From positions 1 through 15,970 of the forward strand of contig DAOTYH010000104.1 in assembly GCA_034435015.1 (NCBI GenBank): a DNA stretch of 15,970 nucleotides, given 5' to 3'. Positions 13,423 to 15,970 of the stretch are shown piece after piece. This DNA is from DAOTYH01 sp034435015. GTDB lineage: Bacteria > Chloroflexota > Anaerolineae > Aggregatilineales > UBA3940. The translations under genes were made by a program, and so were the position numbers. Every line of letters starts with the position of its first letter. Positions within the stretch are counted from its first letter, which is position 1. Below the pieces are notes generated by a model, which made no database searches, was not told the DNA's origin, and saw only the letters and a list, made by a program, of their open reading frames with translations.

Positions 13423-14643
13423 CTACGAGACCACCTGCCAGATCGCCAGTGTGCCGTCGCCCGCGCCGGAGGCCAGTTGAGTGCCGTCCGGGCTGAAGGC
13501 CAGCCCGCGTATCCAGCCCATCTGCCCGCGCAGGGCACGTTCCGGCTGGCCGGTTGCAACGTTCCACAGGATCACGGAGCCGTTGGGGTTGCCGGCGGCC
13601 AGCAGAGCGCCGTCCGGCGACCACGCCAGACTGCGGCCTGCCCCGTCCAAAGCACGGATCAGGCGGCCCGACTCAACTTCCCATATGACGATTGACCCTT
13701 CGGTCAGGCCGGCGGCCAATTGGGTCCCGTCCGGGCTGAAGGCAATGGTGTATACCCAGCCGTCCCCTCCGCCGAACAGATGGACCTGCCCGCCTGTCTG
13801 CACATCCCATAGGATCACCCTGCCGTCGCCGCCGGCTGAAGCCAGCAGGGAGCCGTCCGGGCTGAAGGCCACGCCGGATACCCATCCCCGATGCCCCTCC
13901 AGCGTGCGGAGCGGCTGGCCGGTATGGGTATCCCACAGGATCACCCTCGTGTCATACGAGCCGGAGGCCAGCAGAGCGCCGTCCGGCGACCATGCCGTGC
14001 TGAAGACCCAGCCGCTATGCCCATTCAGCGAACCGACGCGCCGGCCTGTCCCTGCATCCCACAGCGTCACGGAATTGTCGTCCAGCCCTGCCGCGATCAG
14101 CGTGCCGTCGGGGCTGAAGGAAGGGTCGCCGGTCGTCCGGTCGGCTGTGTCGCTCCATGCTTTCCTGAAGGTGTCAGCATGATAGACATGCAGGCCGCCG
14201 CTGACGGCGGCCAGCAGGTCGCCGGACGGAGAGAAGGCCACCCCGTAAACCGAGTCACGGGCCGCATCGCCGCCGGCGGCATACATGAAGGCAGGCGAGA
14301 GGATGTCCACGCCGTCATAGGATGAGGAGACACGGGTCACATGGAGGGCTTCAGCCAGCACGGTCGTCGGGGCCAGATCAACGGCGCTCCGTCGGAACAG
14401 GCCGTTGATCTGGAGCAGAAGCAATGCCAGCAGGACGCCCCCAATGGCCATCAGCAGGAAGGGCGGAGGCTGAGAGGAGGGCGGCAGAGAGCCGTCCCCC
14501 CTGCCTGAGGAGGGAGGAACTGGAGCACCGCCGTTGCCCAAACGCCCGTCATGATGACGGGCCAGCGACAAGGCCACTGCTTGAGGTTCATCTGAGGAAT
14601 TACCGTTAAGTCTATTATTTAGATACCACTTATCTCTGTTCAT
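13423..14643 (-). CDS. Membrane-anchored seven-bladed WD40 protein
   Basis: From the ATG at 14643 the product is 406 residues. About 60 polar, Pro/Ser/Gly-rich residues come first, then one transmembrane helix (about 62-81, LLMAIGGVLLALLLL), a linker, and seven WD40 repeats from about 129 to the end. Each repeat is about 40 residues with the pattern W-V-x-x-x-A-F-S-P-D-G followed by x-L-W-D; the first blade is the most divergent. Seven blades close a complete beta-propeller, a platform for protein binding. No enzymatic domain is present. The N-terminus is probably cytoplasmic and the propeller outside, but this is not certain. A start 23 codons earlier (14712) exists, but the ATG at 14643 lies six bases after a -10 TATGAT and has no ribosome binding site, which points to a leaderless mRNA. 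The first 15 codons are AT-rich, unlike the rest of the gene. Confidence 0.9.
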   Translation of the reverse strand: MNRDKWYLNNRLNGNSSDEPQAVALSLARHHDGRLGNGGAPVPPSSGRGDGSLPPSSQPPPFLLMAIGGVLLALLLLQINGLFRRSAVDLAPTTVLAEALHVTRVSSSYDGVDILSPAFMYAAGGDAARDSVYGVAFSPSGDLLAAVSGGLHVYHADTFRKAWSDTADRTTGDPSFSPDGTLIAAGLDDNSVTLWDAGTGRRVGSLNGHSGWVFSTAWSPDGALLASGSYDTRVILWDTHTGQPLRTLEGHRGWVSGVAFSPDGSLLASAGGDGRVILWDVQTGGQVHLFGGGDGWVYTIAFSPDGTQLAAGLTEGSIVIWEVESGRLIRALDGAGRSLAWSPDGALLAAGNPNGSVILWNVATGQPERALRGQMGWIRGLAFSPDGTQLASGAGDGTLAIWQVVS

Positions 14644-14649
14644 GTTCAG

Positions 14650-14655
14650 ATCATA
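14650..14655 (-). promoter_or_regulatory. -10 box of the WD40 gene, leaderless position
   Basis: On the minus strand TATGAT is followed by six bases (CTGAAC) and then ATG at 14643. Transcription should start at the A of the start codon. The -35 is poor. Confidence 0.5.
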
Positions 14656-14726
14656 GCGTGCGGCAGGCAGATTCGCCAGCGAGGGTAAGGGAAAAACTTC
14701 CCCCCTGTGCATTCTCTGTTGTCCTC

Positions 14727-14735
14727 TGCTATACT
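14727..14735 (+). promoter_or_regulatory. Extended -10 of the FG-GAP lipoprotein gene, leaderless position
   Basis: TGC-TATACT is followed by seven bases and ATG at 14743, so the transcript should begin at or within a base of the start codon. The same extended -10 occurs at 3475-3483. It is divergent from the WD40 promoter 72 bases away. Confidence 0.6.
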
Positions 14736-14742
14736 GTGCCTC

Positions 14743-15970
14743 ATGAAACGAATGCCCCGCCGTCTGATGCTCACCGCGCTGGCATGGAGCGGCGCACTGT
14801 TGGCCTGTCTGGGGAGTGCGCCCATTACGATCCCCACCCCCGCCGCCAGTTTCTCGACCGCTACGCCCGGCGGCAGTATCTCTGTCTCTCTGCTGACGCC
14901 CACCCTGCCGCAGGAGGGGCTGTCGCCCGGCACGCCGATTGGGCCGGTCGCCACGGCTACTGCCTATGCCGCCACGGCTCTTGCCCAGACGGCTACCGCG
15001 GCTGTGCCTTCTCCGACCGTTCCGGGCATCTTCACCGAGCCGGCCCGCTGTCCGGCCCCCGGCAGTCCGACCCTGCCGGCGCAGTCGCCGCCCTTTGCCC
15101 GCTACGCCGAGACAATTGTCCAGTATCTCTCGGCGGGCGGCGCCTCGACGGTGCTGGAGGCGTCCCTGCGGCGCTGGGGCGCGCTGACCGATCTAGGCGG
15201 GCTGGTACGCCCTGACCGGGACTTCACCGGCGACGGCGTGCCGGAGGTGCTGATCGTCGCGCTTGACCCGCAAAACGCCAATTTGATCCCGCCGCCGGGT
15301 GATCTGTTCATCTTCGGCTGTGAGGAGGGGGCCTACCGCCTGCTCTATCAGGCCGGCTATGCGCTCGATCAGGGTGCGCCGGTGATCATCTCGGCAGATG
15401 ACATCAACGGCGATTACCTCAACGACATGGTGTACACCGTGCAGACCTGCGGCACGACCGCCTGCTACGGGGCGGTCACGATCATTGAGTGGCGGCTGGC
15501 ACTGCGTAACTTTGCCAGCCTGACCAGCGTGGACATCGTCGAGCCGTACCCGCAGGTGGTTGTCTCGGATGTGGACGGCGACAATCTGAAGGAGGTGTCG
15601 GTGACCAGCGGGCTGATCGCCTCGCCGGCGGCAGGGCCTCAGCGCATCTACACCACCATCTGGAAATGGGACGGCACGCTGTATGCGCTGTCACAGACTA
15701 TCACCTCGCCTGCCGAATACCGTATCCACATCATCCACGATGCCGATGATGCGCTCCGAGCGGGCGACACCAGCACGGCGGTTGGCCTGTACCGGCAGGC
15801 CGCCACGGATGATCGCCTGCTGAGCTGGCAGTATCCTGATGAGGCGCTCTACCTGAAGGCTTACGCCCGCTTCCGGATGGTCGTCGCCTATGCGCTGGCA
15901 GGCGATGTCACCCGCGCTCAGTCGGCTTATGACGCGCTGATCGCCCAGTACCTCCCTCCGACACCCACCC
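14743..15970 (+). CDS. Lipoprotein with FG-GAP-like calcium-binding loops, C-terminus cut by window edge
   Basis: The frame is open from the ATG at 14743 to the right edge (409 complete codons). The N-terminus is a lipoprotein signal peptide (basic start, hydrophobic core, LLAC with Cys22). A Thr/Pro/Ala-rich linker runs from about 28 to 100. Three DxDGDG-like loops, DFTGDGVPEV (160-169), DINGDYLNDM (220-229) and DVDGDNLKEV (276-285), are of the kind that bind calcium in FG-GAP/VCBS beta-propellers. Residues 325-403 are helical and resemble a TPR-like unit (GDTSTAVGLYRQA, then GDVTRAQSAYDAL), and the visible part ends in another Pro/Thr stretch. There is no Shine-Dalgarno sequence; the -10 at 14730-14735 places the start of the mRNA at the ATG. 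It is likely anchored to the outer face of the membrane. Function is unknown, and a further domain may lie beyond the edge. Confidence 0.88.
   Translation, partial: MKRMPRRLMLTALAWSGALLACLGSAPITIPTPAASFSTATPGGSISVSLLTPTLPQEGLSPGTPIGPVATATAYAATALAQTATAAVPSPTVPGIFTEPARCPAPGSPTLPAQSPPFARYAETIVQYLSAGGASTVLEASLRRWGALTDLGGLVRPDRDFTGDGVPEVLIVALDPQNANLIPPPGDLFIFGCEEGAYRLLYQAGYALDQGAPVIISADDINGDYLNDMVYTVQTCGTTACYGAVTIIEWRLALRNFASLTSVDIVEPYPQVVVSDVDGDNLKEVSVTSGLIASPAAGPQRIYTTIWKWDGTLYALSQTITSPAEYRIHIIHDADDALRAGDTSTAVGLYRQAATDDRLLSWQYPDEALYLKAYARFRMVVAYALAGDVTRAQSAYDALIAQYLPPTPT

Noticed and set aside
13423..14250. Evenly spaced DNA repeats that might suggest a repeat array
   Set aside because: The spacing of about 120-126 bp matches WD40 blades in one reading frame; there are no short identical repeats with unique spacers, so it is not a CRISPR.
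14658..15215. Plus-strand open frame of 185 codons
   Set aside because: It is out of frame with the lipoprotein gene starting at 14743, which has a lipobox, acidic loops and stays open to the edge; this frame is Arg/Ala/Pro-rich.

Overview
The window looks like chromosome of a high-GC Chloroflexota bacterium, probably Anaerolineae-like. This is an inference from the gene set: a TPR-STAND ATPase, a duplicated DUF4405-type membrane protein, a DUF11 surface protein with a sortase-like tail, VWA, WD40 and FG-GAP surface proteins, and Thr/Pro-rich linkers. No rRNA, tRNA, CRISPR array or insertion sequence was recognised. Promoters are mostly a good -10 hexamer, often extended (TGnTATACT), with a poor -35.

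Left edge (1-1690). A phage-type terminase large subunit lies on the minus strand. It is split by a -1 frame change into an ATPase/nuclease part (407-1369) and the nuclease C-terminus (135-410). Its promoter is the only one here with a perfect -35 (TTGACA, 16 bp, TGC-TATGAT). A palindrome of SOS-box form (AGAAC-GTAT-GTTCT) sits at the predicted transcription start, and an identical copy abuts the terminase stop codon. Two adjacent inverted repeats lie just upstream of the -35. This resembles a damage-inducible phage-derived unit that may continue beyond the left edge.

Housekeeping and unknown block (1768-5746). rsmA (16S rRNA dimethyltransferase) starts on a probably leaderless transcript. 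A single-pass membrane protein of unknown function follows, with a (CAA)6 tract before its ribosome binding site. Next is a separately promoted 710-residue STAND ATPase with six TPRs of exactly 40 residues, whose leader holds an 18-bp perfect palindrome; a strong terminator closes it.

Membrane redox-like pair (5764-7204). An internally duplicated six-histidine DUF4405-like protein and an exported, Gly/Gln/Asn-rich small protein form an operon. Its promoter lacks a -35 but has helically phased CTCA repeats, the layout expected for an OmpR/PhoB-type activator. A bidirectional terminator separates it from the next gene.

Surface block (7229-15970). A minus-strand 948-residue exported protein with three DUF11 domains and an LPPTG-hydrophobic-Arg tail is followed upstream by a TauE/SafE permease. 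Divergent to the permease is a small GTG-initiated membrane protein. Then come a VWA lipoprotein, a membrane-anchored seven-bladed WD40 protein (minus strand), and, divergent from it, a lipoprotein with FG-GAP-like calcium loops that runs off the right edge. The last two genes and rsmA have -10 boxes placed so that transcription should start at or next to the A of the ATG, which argues for leaderless mRNAs.
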